Source of the DNA: Candidatus Bathyarchaeota archaeon | Lineage (GTDB): Archaea > Thermoproteota > Bathyarchaeia > Bathyarchaeales > Bathyarchaeaceae | Assembly: GCA_029882515.1 (NCBI GenBank) | Contig: JAOUKN010000009.1 | Coordinates: 1-38,019 of the forward strand | DNA length: 38,019 nt | Direction: 5' to 3' | Shown here: positions 16,684 through 25,535 of the stretch, piece by piece | How the letters are laid out: every line of letters starts with the position of its first letter | Numbering within the stretch: the first letter of the stretch is position 1 | Notes under the pieces: generated by a model | The model's input: only the letters and a program-made list of their open reading frames with translations | Databases searched by the model: none | Told to the model about the DNA's origin: nothing | Translations under genes and position numbers: made by a program

Positions 16684-17751
16684 TCACCATTTCGGTTCCA
16701 GGACAACCTTTCCCGCCTGTTTAGACTGAATCAGATCAATGCCTTTTGCTATATTTTTTATTGGTATTTTATGCGTTATTACAGACGCGATTTTTTTTCT
16801 AAATTGAGGATCGGAGAGCAAGCCCTTCATCTGGTACCATGTCTGGAACATTCTTCGCCCTGAGATTCCGTAAACTGTCGCAGCCTTAAAGATCAACGCA
16901 TTGTTTAGGTCCAGTTCCGTAGGTCTATCAAGTAATCCGAAAAGGGAAACTCTGCCGCCTGGAGTAAGCATCTTGAAGGCTTGTCTCACAGCCGAAGGCG
17001 CTCCTGACATTTCTAGTACAACATCAACCTCATTCCCGTCGGTTGCGTCTCGAATGATCTTAACTAGATTCTCCCCTTCTTTTCTTGCATTAAGAACTAG
17101 GTCAGCTCCCATCTTTTCTGCGAGTTCCATTCGTGTTTGGTTCAAGCCACCAGCTGTCGCAAAGATTCTCGCGGCACCCATCGTTTTTAGCACAGCGATT
17201 GCCATTAAACCGATTGGACCGCAGCCTAAGACAGCAACATTTTTTCCTGTAATGTCGTCGATGCGGTTTTTGGGGAGGACCGATTGAACAGCGTTTCCCA
17301 GAGGTTCTTGAATAGAAGCGATGGCTGGGTCCAAGTTTGGGTTATTCTTCCAGGCGTTTCTTTCCGGCAACACGACATATTCTGCAAAGACTCCGTCTCT
17401 GTCGACTCCGAGTATCTCCATGTTCTGGCACACATGCATGCGATCTGTTCTACACTGATAACAACTTCCGTCCACAATGTGGGTCTCTGCTGACACCATG
17501 TCGCCTTCGTGAATATTTGTCACATCTTTGCCAATCTCAACAACTTCTCCAGCGAACTCGTGCCCAAATATTAGCGGAATCTTCTTTATCCGGCTGCGTG
17601 CCCATGCATTCCATTCCCAGATATGAATGTCAGTTCCACAAATTGAAGCCGCTTTCATCTTGACAAGAACTTCATCTTTATGAACACTGGGTTCATCAAC
17701 AGTTGTAATTTCTGCTCCAGGTCCAGGCCTTTTCTTAACTACTGCCTTCAT
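16684..17751 (-). CDS. tdh: L-threonine 3-dehydrogenase (zinc MDR family)
   Basis: The 355-residue medium-chain dehydrogenase would oxidise threonine to 2-amino-3-ketobutyrate with NAD. The catalytic zinc site is C38 (ICGTDIHIW) with H64-E65 (GHEFAGEV). The Rossmann motif is VLGCGPIGLMA. The structural zinc loop has only three cysteines (C97, C100, C108). The usual first Cys is replaced by D94 in HIVDGSCYQC, and Asp may still ligate zinc. It is followed by kbl, forming the Tdh-Kbl route from threonine to glycine and acetyl-CoA. Confidence 0.9.
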   Translation of the reverse strand: MKAVVKKRPGPGAEITTVDEPSVHKDEVLVKMKAASICGTDIHIWEWNAWARSRIKKIPLIFGHEFAGEVVEIGKDVTNIHEGDMVSAETHIVDGSCYQCRTDRMHVCQNMEILGVDRDGVFAEYVVLPERNAWKNNPNLDPAIASIQEPLGNAVQSVLPKNRIDDITGKNVAVLGCGPIGLMAIAVLKTMGAARIFATAGGLNQTRMELAEKMGADLVLNARKEGENLVKIIRDATDGNEVDVVLEMSGAPSAVRQAFKMLTPGGRVSLFGLLDRPTELDLNNALIFKAATVYGISGRRMFQTWYQMKGLLSDPQFRKKIASVITHKIPIKNIAKGIDLIQSKQAGKVVLEPKW

Positions 17752-17922
17752 ACTTGCTGACTCCTAAGCCGTAAAATTAATGAAGGAATTCAAAGCCCTC
17801 TCACAAAGGTTATTTGGCTAGAGAATCGGTATTAAAGATTCCTAAAAGTATAAGAATTCTCTTTCCATCTTTGATACGATTATGTACAAGGCAGATTTGA
17901 ACTATAGGGAGCACGATACACT

Positions 17923-19044
17923 ATGAAAATAGGGTTCATCGTGAACCCAATTGCAGGCATGGGCGGCAGAGTCGGACTGAAAGGAACAGACAATCTCTTA
18001 GAGAGAGCCATCGAAATGGGAGCTAAACCAGTCGCCCCCTCTAGGGCAGTGGAGTTTCTAAGCAAACTAAAGACCTTGGCATCAAAACCAATCACACCCA
18101 TGATAACATGTCCTGGAACGATGGGAGAAGATGAAACCAAAACTGCCACATTTCCAGCGATAATCTTACCAATGCGTCAAAAGTCGAAAACATCTGCAGA
18201 AGACACGAAATCTGCTGTTAAACGAGTGATTAGAGAAGAGAAAGTAGATCTGATAGTTTTTGTGGGGGGAGATGGCACTGCAAAGGATATTCTTGATGCA
18301 ATGCAGGACGTAGGGATGGTGCCTGTTCTTGGCGTTCCTTCTGGAGTTAAAATGTACAGTGGCATATTTGCTGTCAATCCTTCGGTGGCAGCAGAAGTTG
18401 TCAAAGCATTCAGCGAAGGAGCAACTCAATTGATGGATTTTGAAATAATGGATGCTGACGAAAATGCTATCCGAAGGGACCGTTTTTCTGTAAGGTTATA
18501 TGGGTTTCTTAAGGGTCCATTTGTGCCGATGCGGCTGCAAGGTAGCAAGCAAGTAAGCCCAGAAACAGTGGATGAACATGAAAATCAAATGGCAGTTGCA
18601 AGGTTCATAGTGGAGAACATGGACCCAGATGGCACATATATTCTCGGTCCGGGCACCACTGTCAAATGTGTTGCAGATTTGCTGGGCGTTGAGAAGACAT
18701 TGCTTGGAGTCGATATCTATCGTGACAAAACCCTGATGAAGGATGTGAATGAGAAAAAAATCATACAGGAGGTAACCGATTGTCAAAATACATGGATCAT
18801 AATTTCGCCTATAGGGCGTCAAGGCATGCTCTTTGGACGCGGGAATCAACAGATAACTCCTGAGATCATCAGAAAGGTTGGGAAAGAAAGAATTGTTGTT
18901 GCTGCCACCACAAACAAGATACAGAGTATCGAAGAAGGTATCTTAAGGGTTGACACTGGGGACCCAGAAACCGACAATCTACTTAAAGGCTACCTAAAGG
19001 TAGTGACAGATTACAAAGAATGGAGGATCATGAAAGTACAGTAA
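17923..19044 (+). CDS. ATP-NAD/AcoX kinase-family protein
   Basis: The 373-residue protein has N-terminal GFIVNPIAGMGG and the diacylglycerol/NAD-kinase signature FVGGDGTAKDILDA (GGDGT at 115-119). GVPSGVKMYSGIFA and YILGPGTTVKCVADLLG follow, matching the long AcoX-type subgroup, which is longer than classical NAD kinase. Its substrate (NAD or another small molecule) is uncertain. It is divergent from tdh and convergent with the mutase gene, ending 8 bp from it. It is a stand-alone gene starting at ATG with GGGAG somewhat upstream. Confidence 0.82.
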   Translation: MKIGFIVNPIAGMGGRVGLKGTDNLLERAIEMGAKPVAPSRAVEFLSKLKTLASKPITPMITCPGTMGEDETKTATFPAIILPMRQKSKTSAEDTKSAVKRVIREEKVDLIVFVGGDGTAKDILDAMQDVGMVPVLGVPSGVKMYSGIFAVNPSVAAEVVKAFSEGATQLMDFEIMDADENAIRRDRFSVRLYGFLKGPFVPMRLQGSKQVSPETVDEHENQMAVARFIVENMDPDGTYILGPGTTVKCVADLLGVEKTLLGVDIYRDKTLMKDVNEKKIIQEVTDCQNTWIIISPIGRQGMLFGRGNQQITPEIIRKVGKERIVVAATTNKIQSIEEGILRVDTGDPETDNLLKGYLKVVTDYKEWRIMKVQ

Positions 19045-19052
19045 ACTAGTTT

Positions 19053-20777
19053 TCAAAAGATTGCAGGCGCTTTGTACTCTCCGAAGACATTCCTCAAAGC
19101 ATCACAGATTTCACCAAGTGAAGCATATTCTTTGACGGCTTGGAAGATTAGTGGAATCAAGTTTTCATCGGATTCCGCAACACACTGCAGATCATTCAGG
19201 ATGTCTTCTATTTTCTTGTTGTTTCGATTCTTTTTCATCGTTTTTAGTCTTTCAACTTGCTTTTTCTCTATTGCTGGGTCAATTCGTAGGATTGCTATTG
19301 GAACTTCTTCATCGATGGCAAATTCATTGACACCTACTATGATTTTGTCTTTATTTTCTACTTCTTTTTGGTGTCTGTAAGCACTTTCCACGATTTCGCG
19401 TTGTACGTATCCATTCTCGATGGCTGTGACTGCGCCTCCCATTGAATCTATTCTCTCAATGTATTTTGTTGCCTCTTCTTCGATTTGACTGGTTAGGTAT
19501 TCAATGTAGTACGAACCCGCTAAAGGATCAACTGTATCTACTACACCGCTTTCATAGGCAATGACTTGTTGTGTTCTTAAAGCGATTCTCACAGCTTCCT
19601 GGCTTGGCAAGGCATAAGCTTCATCAAAAGAGTTTGTATGCAAGGATTGAGTGCCACCCAAGATAGATGCCAACGCTTGGAACGCCACTCGAACAATGTT
19701 GTTTCGCGGCTGTTGCGCAGTTAAAGCAACGCCTGAAGTCTGAGTGTGAAAACGCAACAACCAAGAACGTGGATTTTCGGCTTTAAGCCTTTCACGCATA
19801 ATCCTTGCCCACAATCTTCTTGCGGCCCTAAACTTGGCAATTTCTTCAAGAAAGTTGTTGTAACTGGCAAAGAAGAAGGATAAGCGAGAGGCGAATTCGT
19901 CCAAATCTAAGCCTCTTTCTACGGCGGCTTCTACGTAGGCAATTCCATTAGCCAAAGTGAAGGCTACCTCCTGTACCGCGGTGGCGCCAGCCTCTCTGAT
20001 GTGGTAGCCACTTATACTAATTGTATTCCATCTTGGTGTGTTTTTGGCACAATATTCGAAAACGTCTGTTACGAGGCGCATCGACTGCTTAGGCGGGTAG
20101 ATGTACATACCTCTGGCTGCATACTCCTTTAAAATGTCATTCTGAACTGTTCCGCCCAGCATAGCCATCGGGATGCCTTGTTTTTCGGCAACTGCGGCGT
20201 ACATCGCCAACAGTATAGTTGTTGGAGCGTTAATGGTCATGGATGTGGTGACCTTGTCTAAGGGGATGCCGTCGAACAGAATTTCTATGTCTTTTAATGT
20301 GCTTATGCTGACGCCTGCTCTACCTACTTCGCCTAAAGCCATTTGATGGTCACAGTTGTAACCTAGTTGCGTTGGGAAGTCGAAGGCTACGCTTAAGCCT
20401 GTCTGCCCTTGTTGAAGCAGGTACTTGAAGCGTTGGTTGGTTTGTTCGGCTGTGCCAAAGCCTGCGTATTGGCGCATGGTCCAGAAACGGGCACGATACA
20501 TGGTGGGGTAGATGCCACGGGTATACGGATATTCGCCAGGAAGACCTAAATCACGGGCGTAGTCGATGTCTTGAATGTCAACTGGCGTGTGAACTCTGTT
20601 AACTGGGATGTTGGAACTCGTAGAAAATCTCTCTTCCCTTTCGGACATCCTAGCTAAACTCTTCGGCAAGATGTCTTTTTCCCAAATTTGTTTTCGCTCT
20701 TTTATTTCCCTTAGTTTCAGATTATCAAACAATTTTAGACACCTAGCTAAGCGGTTAGGATGTAATGACGTTTGCAT
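19053..20777 (-). CDS. Methylmalonyl-CoA mutase, catalytic large subunit without B12 domain
   Basis: The 574-residue protein has the CoA-binding TIM barrel of acyl-CoA mutases and no C-terminal B12 domain (no DxHxxG), so a separate small subunit must supply cobalamin. Specificity residues point to methylmalonyl-CoA: Y104 in [16 protein letters not shown] (isobutyryl-CoA mutases have Phe here) and R222 in [19 protein letters not shown]259 in [13 protein letters not shown] is the conserved active-site His. The enzyme interconverts succinyl-CoA and methylmalonyl-CoA. No epimerase, MeaB or small-subunit gene is in the window. The biotin carboxyltransferase at 7-9 kb may act in the same route. Confidence 0.92.
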   Translation of the reverse strand: MQTSLHPNRLARCLKLFDNLKLREIKERKQIWEKDILPKSLARMSEREERFSTSSNIPVNRVHTPVDIQDIDYARDLGLPGEYPYTRGIYPTMYRARFWTMRQYAGFGTAEQTNQRFKYLLQQGQTGLSVAFDFPTQLGYNCDHQMALGEVGRAGVSISTLKDIEILFDGIPLDKVTTSMTINAPTTILLAMYAAVAEKQGIPMAMLGGTVQNDILKEYAARGMYIYPPKQSMRLVTDVFEYCAKNTPRWNTISISGYHIREAGATAVQEVAFTLANGIAYVEAAVERGLDLDEFASRLSFFFASYNNFLEEIAKFRAARRLWARIMRERLKAENPRSWLLRFHTQTSGVALTAQQPRNNIVRVAFQALASILGGTQSLHTNSFDEAYALPSQEAVRIALRTQQVIAYESGVVDTVDPLAGSYYIEYLTSQIEEEATKYIERIDSMGGAVTAIENGYVQREIVESAYRHQKEVENKDKIIVGVNEFAIDEEVPIAILRIDPAIEKKQVERLKTMKKNRNNKKIEDILNDLQCVAESDENLIPLIFQAVKEYASLGEICDALRNVFGEYKAPAIF

Positions 20778-20826
20778 CCTATAAAGAATTATGAAAGATT
20801 ATGTTGCATTTTTTCAAGATTGAAAG

Positions 20827-20994
20827 GTGAAGGATTTCCTTTCTGATTATCGCAACGCTCCAAAGAAACTGCATAATAGCTCTTATCACCAGTGGACGGG
20901 GCTAACGCAGTGGGCTATGGTTGGGATTTTAGGAGGAGTTTTGGCTTTAAGCGCTTTAATTATTGTTATATTTGGAGTAATCGGAAAGTCATAG
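20827..20994 (+). CDS. Possible 55-residue single-span membrane protein
   Basis: A GTG-started frame is closed upstream by a TGA two codons before the GTG. It encodes a hydrophilic N-terminus (VKDFLSDYRNAPKKLHN) and one long C-terminal transmembrane helix (VGILGGVLALSALIIVIFG), then GKS. It fills the gap between the divergent mutase gene and the convergent ABC gene. There is no well-placed Shine-Dalgarno, so a leaderless mRNA would be needed. The coding-like composition and topology support it; no homologue is recognised. Confidence 0.45.
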   Translation: MKDFLSDYRNAPKKLHNSSYHQWTGLTQWAMVGILGGVLALSALIIVIFGVIGKS

Positions 20995-21006
20995 ACGAAT
21001 TATGGT

Positions 21007-22800
21007 TTAGATGTCTTTGAACTGTTTTTCGTAGAGGCGTCTGTAGAGTCCCTTCTTTTTCATGAGCTCTCCGTGATTGCCCTCTTCCACGATTCTGCCA
21101 TTGTTTAAAACTATTATGTTGTCGGCGTTCCTAACCGTAGAAAGCCTGTGGGCAATGACTAGAGATGTTCTGTTTTTTAAGAGAACGGCGAGTCCTCTCT
21201 TTATTATCAACTCTGTGTATGGGTCGACGCTTGAGGTAGCTTCGTCTAAAATCAAGATCGGAGGGTTACGTAGTAGGGCTCTTGCAAATGACACTAGTTG
21301 TCTTTGTCCCAGAGAAAGCCTAGTTCCCCTTTCTCCAACATCGGTTTTGTATCCTTTAGAAAGCTGTAATATAAACTTGTAAGCACCAACCATCTTTGCA
21401 ACATTCTCGACTTCCTCCTCCGTAGCGTCGAGCTTTCCATACCTTATGTTTTCCATCACTGTTCCCGAAAAGAGGAAGGGTTCCTGCAAAACAACCCCCA
21501 TCTGCCTTCGTAAGGATTCCTGAGTTAGTTTAGAGATGTTGTAGCCGTCAACTTTTATGGTTCCTGACTGGGGCTCATAAAATCGGCTTAGGAGCTTAAC
21601 AAAAGTGCTTTTCCCAGCGCCTGTTGGACCGACTATGGCTAGGGTCTTTCCATGCTCGATGCGAACGTTTATATCCCTTAGCACGGGGTAGCTGGAATCA
21701 TAGCCGAAGGTTATATTCTCAAACAAAATCTCGCCTTTCACCGTTGGAAGCTCCAAAGCGTCTGAAGCATCCGCGATTTCAGGTTTTGTGTCTAGAGTCT
21801 CGAAGATTCTCTCTGCTGCCGCCATGGCTGACTGAATGGTATTGTAGAAAGTCGTCAGATCTACTATGGGTCGGAAAAACCGGGTCACAAGAAGAAGAAA
21901 CGCTACGACTACTCCTAGAGTTACACCCCCACCCAGCGTCAATATCCCGCTATACCATAACACAATGCAAGTTCCAACGGCCCCAATAATTTGTATTATA
22001 GGCAAAAGAAGAGCGAAGAGCTTACCTGCTTGCACGTTGGCTTGAAGATTTTCTATGTTCGCTTGGCGGAAGACTTCGATAGTATCTCGCTCTCTCGTAA
22101 AGGACTGTATCTCTCTTATACCTGAAATACTCTCCTGAAGCCTACTCGTAACCTGTGCAATTTTCTTGCGTGTCGCCCTGAAAGCTCTTCTGAGCCTTGA
22201 CTGGAAGGCAAAAGTTGATGCCAGCAGAAGCGGCACGACTAAAAGCGTAACCAAGGTAAGATGTACATTCATTAATAACATCAGCGTCACAATGCCTACC
22301 AGAGTCAGAATGTCGCTGATAACCATGACAACGCCTTGAACGAATATCTGGCTCAAAGTGTCTGTGTCGTTAGTAACTCGTGATATAATTCTTCCAGCTT
22401 CAGATTGGTCATAAAAGCTAAACGAAAGGTCCTGTAGATGTGAAAAAAGTTGCTTCCTGATTTCGTTCACCATGTTTTGCCCAAGCCAAGAAATCTGGTA
22501 TGTACGTTGGTAATCTGAAAGCCAGTAAGCAAGGTAAACGCCGATGAGAATAAGCGATATGAAGGTTAGTCCTGTGAGATTTCCCACGCTTATGTAGTTG
22601 TCAATTGCGACTTTGAGTAAATATGGTGGCACGAGTCCGGTCAGGGAAGCGAGGAGCACAGCAACTATTGCTATTACCAACTTTCGTTTAGATTTCAGCA
22701 CGTACTCCATTAGTCTCTTTATCAGCACCCTGTCTGGAATCTTTCTCTCGTACTCTTCTTCCTCTCGACCTAACACACGTCCCCAGTGGTATCCAGTCAT
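21007..22800 (-). CDS. Heterodimeric ABC exporter, canonical-ATPase half
   Basis: The 597-residue half-transporter has an N-terminal transmembrane domain with about six helices (residues 40-310) and a nucleotide-binding domain. It has Walker A GPTGAGKST (391-399), Q-loop VVLQEPF, Walker B ILILDE with catalytic E520, and the switch H551. Its signature is LSLGQ (495-499) and not LSGGQ. These features mark it as the partner holding the intact catalytic Glu and His, while its deviant signature would face the other subunit's degenerate site. Its ATG overlaps the stop of the upstream half-transporter (ATGA). The substrate (drug, lipid or peptide) is unknown. Confidence 0.9.
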   Translation of the reverse strand: MTGYHWGRVLGREEEEYERKIPDRVLIKRLMEYVLKSKRKLVIAIVAVLLASLTGLVPPYLLKVAIDNYISVGNLTGLTFISLILIGVYLAYWLSDYQRTYQISWLGQNMVNEIRKQLFSHLQDLSFSFYDQSEAGRIISRVTNDTDTLSQIFVQGVVMVISDILTLVGIVTLMLLMNVHLTLVTLLVVPLLLASTFAFQSRLRRAFRATRKKIAQVTSRLQESISGIREIQSFTRERDTIEVFRQANIENLQANVQAGKLFALLLPIIQIIGAVGTCIVLWYSGILTLGGGVTLGVVVAFLLLVTRFFRPIVDLTTFYNTIQSAMAAAERIFETLDTKPEIADASDALELPTVKGEILFENITFGYDSSYPVLRDINVRIEHGKTLAIVGPTGAGKSTFVKLLSRFYEPQSGTIKVDGYNISKLTQESLRRQMGVVLQEPFLFSGTVMENIRYGKLDATEEEVENVAKMVGAYKFILQLSKGYKTDVGERGTRLSLGQRQLVSFARALLRNPPILILDEATSSVDPYTELIIKRGLAVLLKNRTSLVIAHRLSTVRNADNIIVLNNGRIVEEGNHGELMKKKGLYRRLYEKQFKDI

Positions 22801-24620
22801 TTGTTGTCATCCTCCTTTTTCCTAAGGCCTTCCGCTTCCTTGAGGGCGTTTTCTTGCGCCTCAATGACTGGCTTCTGTGCTTCGTACAAGGTTTGGTAAA
22901 TTTTGTAGTAGGCGCCCTTCTTCGCCAAAAGTTCTCTATGAGTTCCCTCCTCTACGATTCCTCCATTTTCAAGAACAACTATCTTGTCTGCGTTTCTTAT
23001 GGTTGAAACCCGCTGAGTGATTACAAAAGTTGTTCTATTCTTGAACAGAGCCCGCAAAGCCTGTTGAATTTCATATTCGGTTTCCACATCAACGCTTGAA
23101 GTTGAATCGTCTAGAATCAGTATCCTCGGATCAGATAACAAAGCCCTCGCTACTGCGGTTCTCTGCTGTTCACCCCCCGAAAGAGTCACGCCCCTTTCTC
23201 CAACCATAGAATCGTAACCGCTAGGCAAAGCAGAGATGAACTCGTGAGCTCTCGCCACCTTTGCAGCAGCAATAATCTCCTCCATAGTCGCTCCAGGCTT
23301 ACCAAACGCTATATTCTCTTTCACAGTCCTAGCGAAAAGAAATGTCTCCTGAGAAACTATCCCTATCTGCTTTCGTAAAGATCTGAGCTTCAAATTCCTA
23401 ATGTCATAGCCATCTATCGCAATTTTCCCAGAGGACACATCATAAAAACGAGGAACCAAGCGAATAAGAGTGCTTTTACCAGATCCAGTTGGTCCTAAAA
23501 GAGCAACGGTCTCTCCAGGTTTCACTTCCAAGTTAACATTCTTGAGAACCTGCCTTTCACCTTCGTAGCCAAATGAAACGTTCTCAAATCTCACGCAACC
23601 CTGCAATCTAGGAACCGAGAGTGCGCCAAGCTTTTCTTTAATCTCCGGCTTAGCATCCATTATTTCAAACACTCTCTCGCCAGCGACCCTGCTTAGCTGA
23701 TAACCAGAGACAAAGAAGCCAAGAAAGCGCATGGGCATTGCTAACATTACCAGATATGCGTTGAACGCTACTAGCCCTCCTATCGTCAGTGTCCCTTGAA
23801 CTACTCCTAACCCGCCGTACCAAAAGATTGTGACTGTTCCAATTCCAACCAAGAAGGCTATGAGAGGTATGTAGAACGCTCTAACTCTAACCATATCGAG
23901 AGTAGTTTTGAAGTATTTGTCATTCTCGGATCCGAACTTTCTTCTTTCAAAATCTTCTCGAGCAAATGCACGAACAACCCTCATACCAGTAACATTCTCA
24001 AACAAAACCGAGGTTAAGCTGCCGTATTCTTCACGCATCAATGCGTAGAGGGGCCTTATCTTCTTTCCAAATAGATAAAAAGCTAGAAACAGAAAAGGCA
24101 TCGTTACCAAAAGAAGCAAGGTAAGACTTACGTTCAAAGATAACATCGTGTACAAGGCTACAACAAGAATGATCACGGAGTTCACAAGGAACATCAGTTG
24201 CCAGCCCAAAAAGCCGCGTATTCTATCTATGTCCGTCGTTACTCTAGACAAAAGTTGCCCAGTTCGAGTTCGATCATAAAACGCAAAACTTTGACTCTGC
24301 AAAGACGCAAATACATCATTCCTAATGTCGTAGACTACTTTTTGAGAAAAATACGTGTTCGCATAACGTATAACGAAGGAGAACAATCCAACGACCGCAG
24401 TAAGACCTATAATCTCAAGCGCTAGAACGATTAGCCTACTTTTGCCTGATTCCGCAGTCAATTCGTTGGCGAGCATGGGCAGGACATTATCTATGGCCTC
24501 TTTGGTTAAGAGAGGGATTTCTATGCTTACAATTGCGCTAAGAATCATGCATGCTATGCTGACCAAGAAGGGCAGCCAGTTTTTGCGGATATAAACAAAG
24601 ATGCGAAGGAAAACGTTCAT
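22797..24620 (-). CDS. Heterodimeric ABC exporter, degenerate-ATPase half
   Basis: The 607-residue half-transporter has the same layout as its partner: a transmembrane domain (residues 15-305) then an ATPase domain. Walker A is GPTGSGKST (376-384) and the signature is intact LSGGE (480-484). However, the residue after Walker B is Asp (ILILDDSTSSVD, D505) in place of catalytic Glu, and the switch His is Gln (VITQRVST, Q536). This is the known asymmetric pattern of exporters such as TM287/288 and BmrCD. It is the first gene of the two-gene operon. A roughly 20-residue charged tail follows the ATPase domain. Confidence 0.9.
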   Translation of the reverse strand: MNVFLRIFVYIRKNWLPFLVSIACMILSAIVSIEIPLLTKEAIDNVLPMLANELTAESGKSRLIVLALEIIGLTAVVGLFSFVIRYANTYFSQKVVYDIRNDVFASLQSQSFAFYDRTRTGQLLSRVTTDIDRIRGFLGWQLMFLVNSVIILVVALYTMLSLNVSLTLLLLVTMPFLFLAFYLFGKKIRPLYALMREEYGSLTSVLFENVTGMRVVRAFAREDFERRKFGSENDKYFKTTLDMVRVRAFYIPLIAFLVGIGTVTIFWYGGLGVVQGTLTIGGLVAFNAYLVMLAMPMRFLGFFVSGYQLSRVAGERVFEIMDAKPEIKEKLGALSVPRLQGCVRFENVSFGYEGERQVLKNVNLEVKPGETVALLGPTGSGKSTLIRLVPRFYDVSSGKIAIDGYDIRNLKLRSLRKQIGIVSQETFLFARTVKENIAFGKPGATMEEIIAAAKVARAHEFISALPSGYDSMVGERGVTLSGGEQQRTAVARALLSDPRILILDDSTSSVDVETEYEIQQALRALFKNRTTFVITQRVSTIRNADKIVVLENGGIVEEGTHRELLAKKGAYYKIYQTLYEAQKPVIEAQENALKEAEGLRKKEDDNK

Positions 24621-24762
24621 ATCATGACCTACTGCCTAAACTTTATTCAATTGGGTTTCTAAATGAAAACGACTACATTTATTGTTTTCAGTTTAAGTAC
24701 TGGGGGGATTCCAGACCAAAAATGTAAGCGCGCGCATTTATAGAAGAGAGAAAGTGTAAGGA
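24621..24762. other. Short intergenic stretch with GC tract
   Basis: This AT-rich stretch upstream of the ABC operon contains GCGCGCGCA at 24728-24736 followed by TTTATAG. No ORF is supported. Confidence 0.4.
24728..24736. repeat. Alternating GC tract (GCGCGCGCA)
   Basis: Eight alternating bases plus A, followed by an AT-rich TTTATA. It lies 27 bp beyond the 3' end of the truncated AbrB gene. Confidence 0.6.
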
Positions 24763-24960
24763 TTATTTTACTAGGTCTTCTAATAATGGTCTGAATGTTT
24801 CTCTAATACTTTCCGTCAATTCCTCTGTCCGCATCAACATAATGCAACACACTTTCTCTCCCCTCGTGGAAGCCACAATAGCTAACTTGTCGCCCGTCTT
24901 AATTCCAGCTTTTTCACGCAAATCCTTAGGCATGCGCGCGCGGTTCCTCCGAGTAGTCAA
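24763..24960 (-). pseudogene. N-terminally truncated AbrB/SpoVT-domain protein
   Basis: The frame encodes PKDLREKAGIKTGDKLAIVA, the second half of an AbrB/SpoVT swapped-hairpin DNA-binding domain, followed by EKVCCIMLMRTEELTE and a helical tail. The family normally has a preceding strand-and-turn (of the VDERGQ type) right before PKDL; here that position is MTTRRNRARM, read out of frame from the end of the methyltransferase. The substitution point coincides with the CGCGCGCG run at 24933-24942. The formal TTG start at 24958-24960 lies inside the neighbouring frame. It is probably a remnant of a small regulator that once followed the arsM-like gene. Confidence 0.6.
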
Positions 24961-25460
24961 CAGTGTCTATTTCCGTTAATCCAGCCCGTTGGAACATTTC
25001 GACATAGTCGTCTTGGCTAACGGCTCCACCTATGCATCCGCAATAGACTTCTGGGTCTGTTTGGACTGCTTTTGGCATAGGTGCCTTGGAAATCACGTCA
25101 TGCATCACTATTTTTCCACCAGGTTTTAGCACTCTAGTTTTCTCATCAAACGCCTTTTGTTTGTTAGGGGTTAAGCATACAACGCATTCGCTTATTACAG
25201 CATCAAAATAGTTATCCTCGAAGGGTAGTTTTTCGGCGTCTGCAACCCTCAACTCTGTAACTTCTTCTAATCCCAATTCATTCGCTTTCGTTTCGGCTTC
25301 GGCTATTCCTTCAGGAGAGAAATCTATGCCTACCGCTTTCCCCTCTGGACCAACTTGTTTTGCGCGATGGACAGCAACATGTTCCTTCAGTTTCCCAAAT
25401 TTTTCCGTAGGATTCTTTTACCACTTCTTTTATTTCATCCACATGGGTCATGGAATTCAT
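24926..25460 (-). pseudogene. Decayed arsenite methyltransferase-like gene (internal deletion, frameshift)
   Basis: Two frames together give a recognisable ArsM-type SAM methyltransferase. From ATG 25460 one frame reads MNSMTHVDEIKEVVKESYG and then a TCCC cysteine run at residues 27-30, the typical ArsM N-terminus. After about 25365 the family continues in another frame with AKQVGPEGKAVGIDFSPEGI, ADAEKLPFEDNYFDAVISEC and YCGCIGGA. The block between, normally holding the glycine-rich SAM motif (VLDLGSGxG), is missing, and the frame shifts at the join. The 3' end then runs through a GC tract into the truncated AbrB frame and stops. It cannot make a working enzyme as read. Confidence 0.72.
24933..24942. 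repeat. Alternating GC tract at a gene-fusion junction
   Basis: TGCGCGCGCG lies exactly where the arsM-like reading frame ends and the AbrB coding similarity begins. It looks like a deletion scar or the hotspot that caused one. Confidence 0.6.
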
Positions 25461-25535
25461 TTCCAAAAATAAGCAAAGATGTTCGGAATATTCATACTTT
25501 TCCGAAAAATCAGAATTCTAAGATTCAGCCAACGA

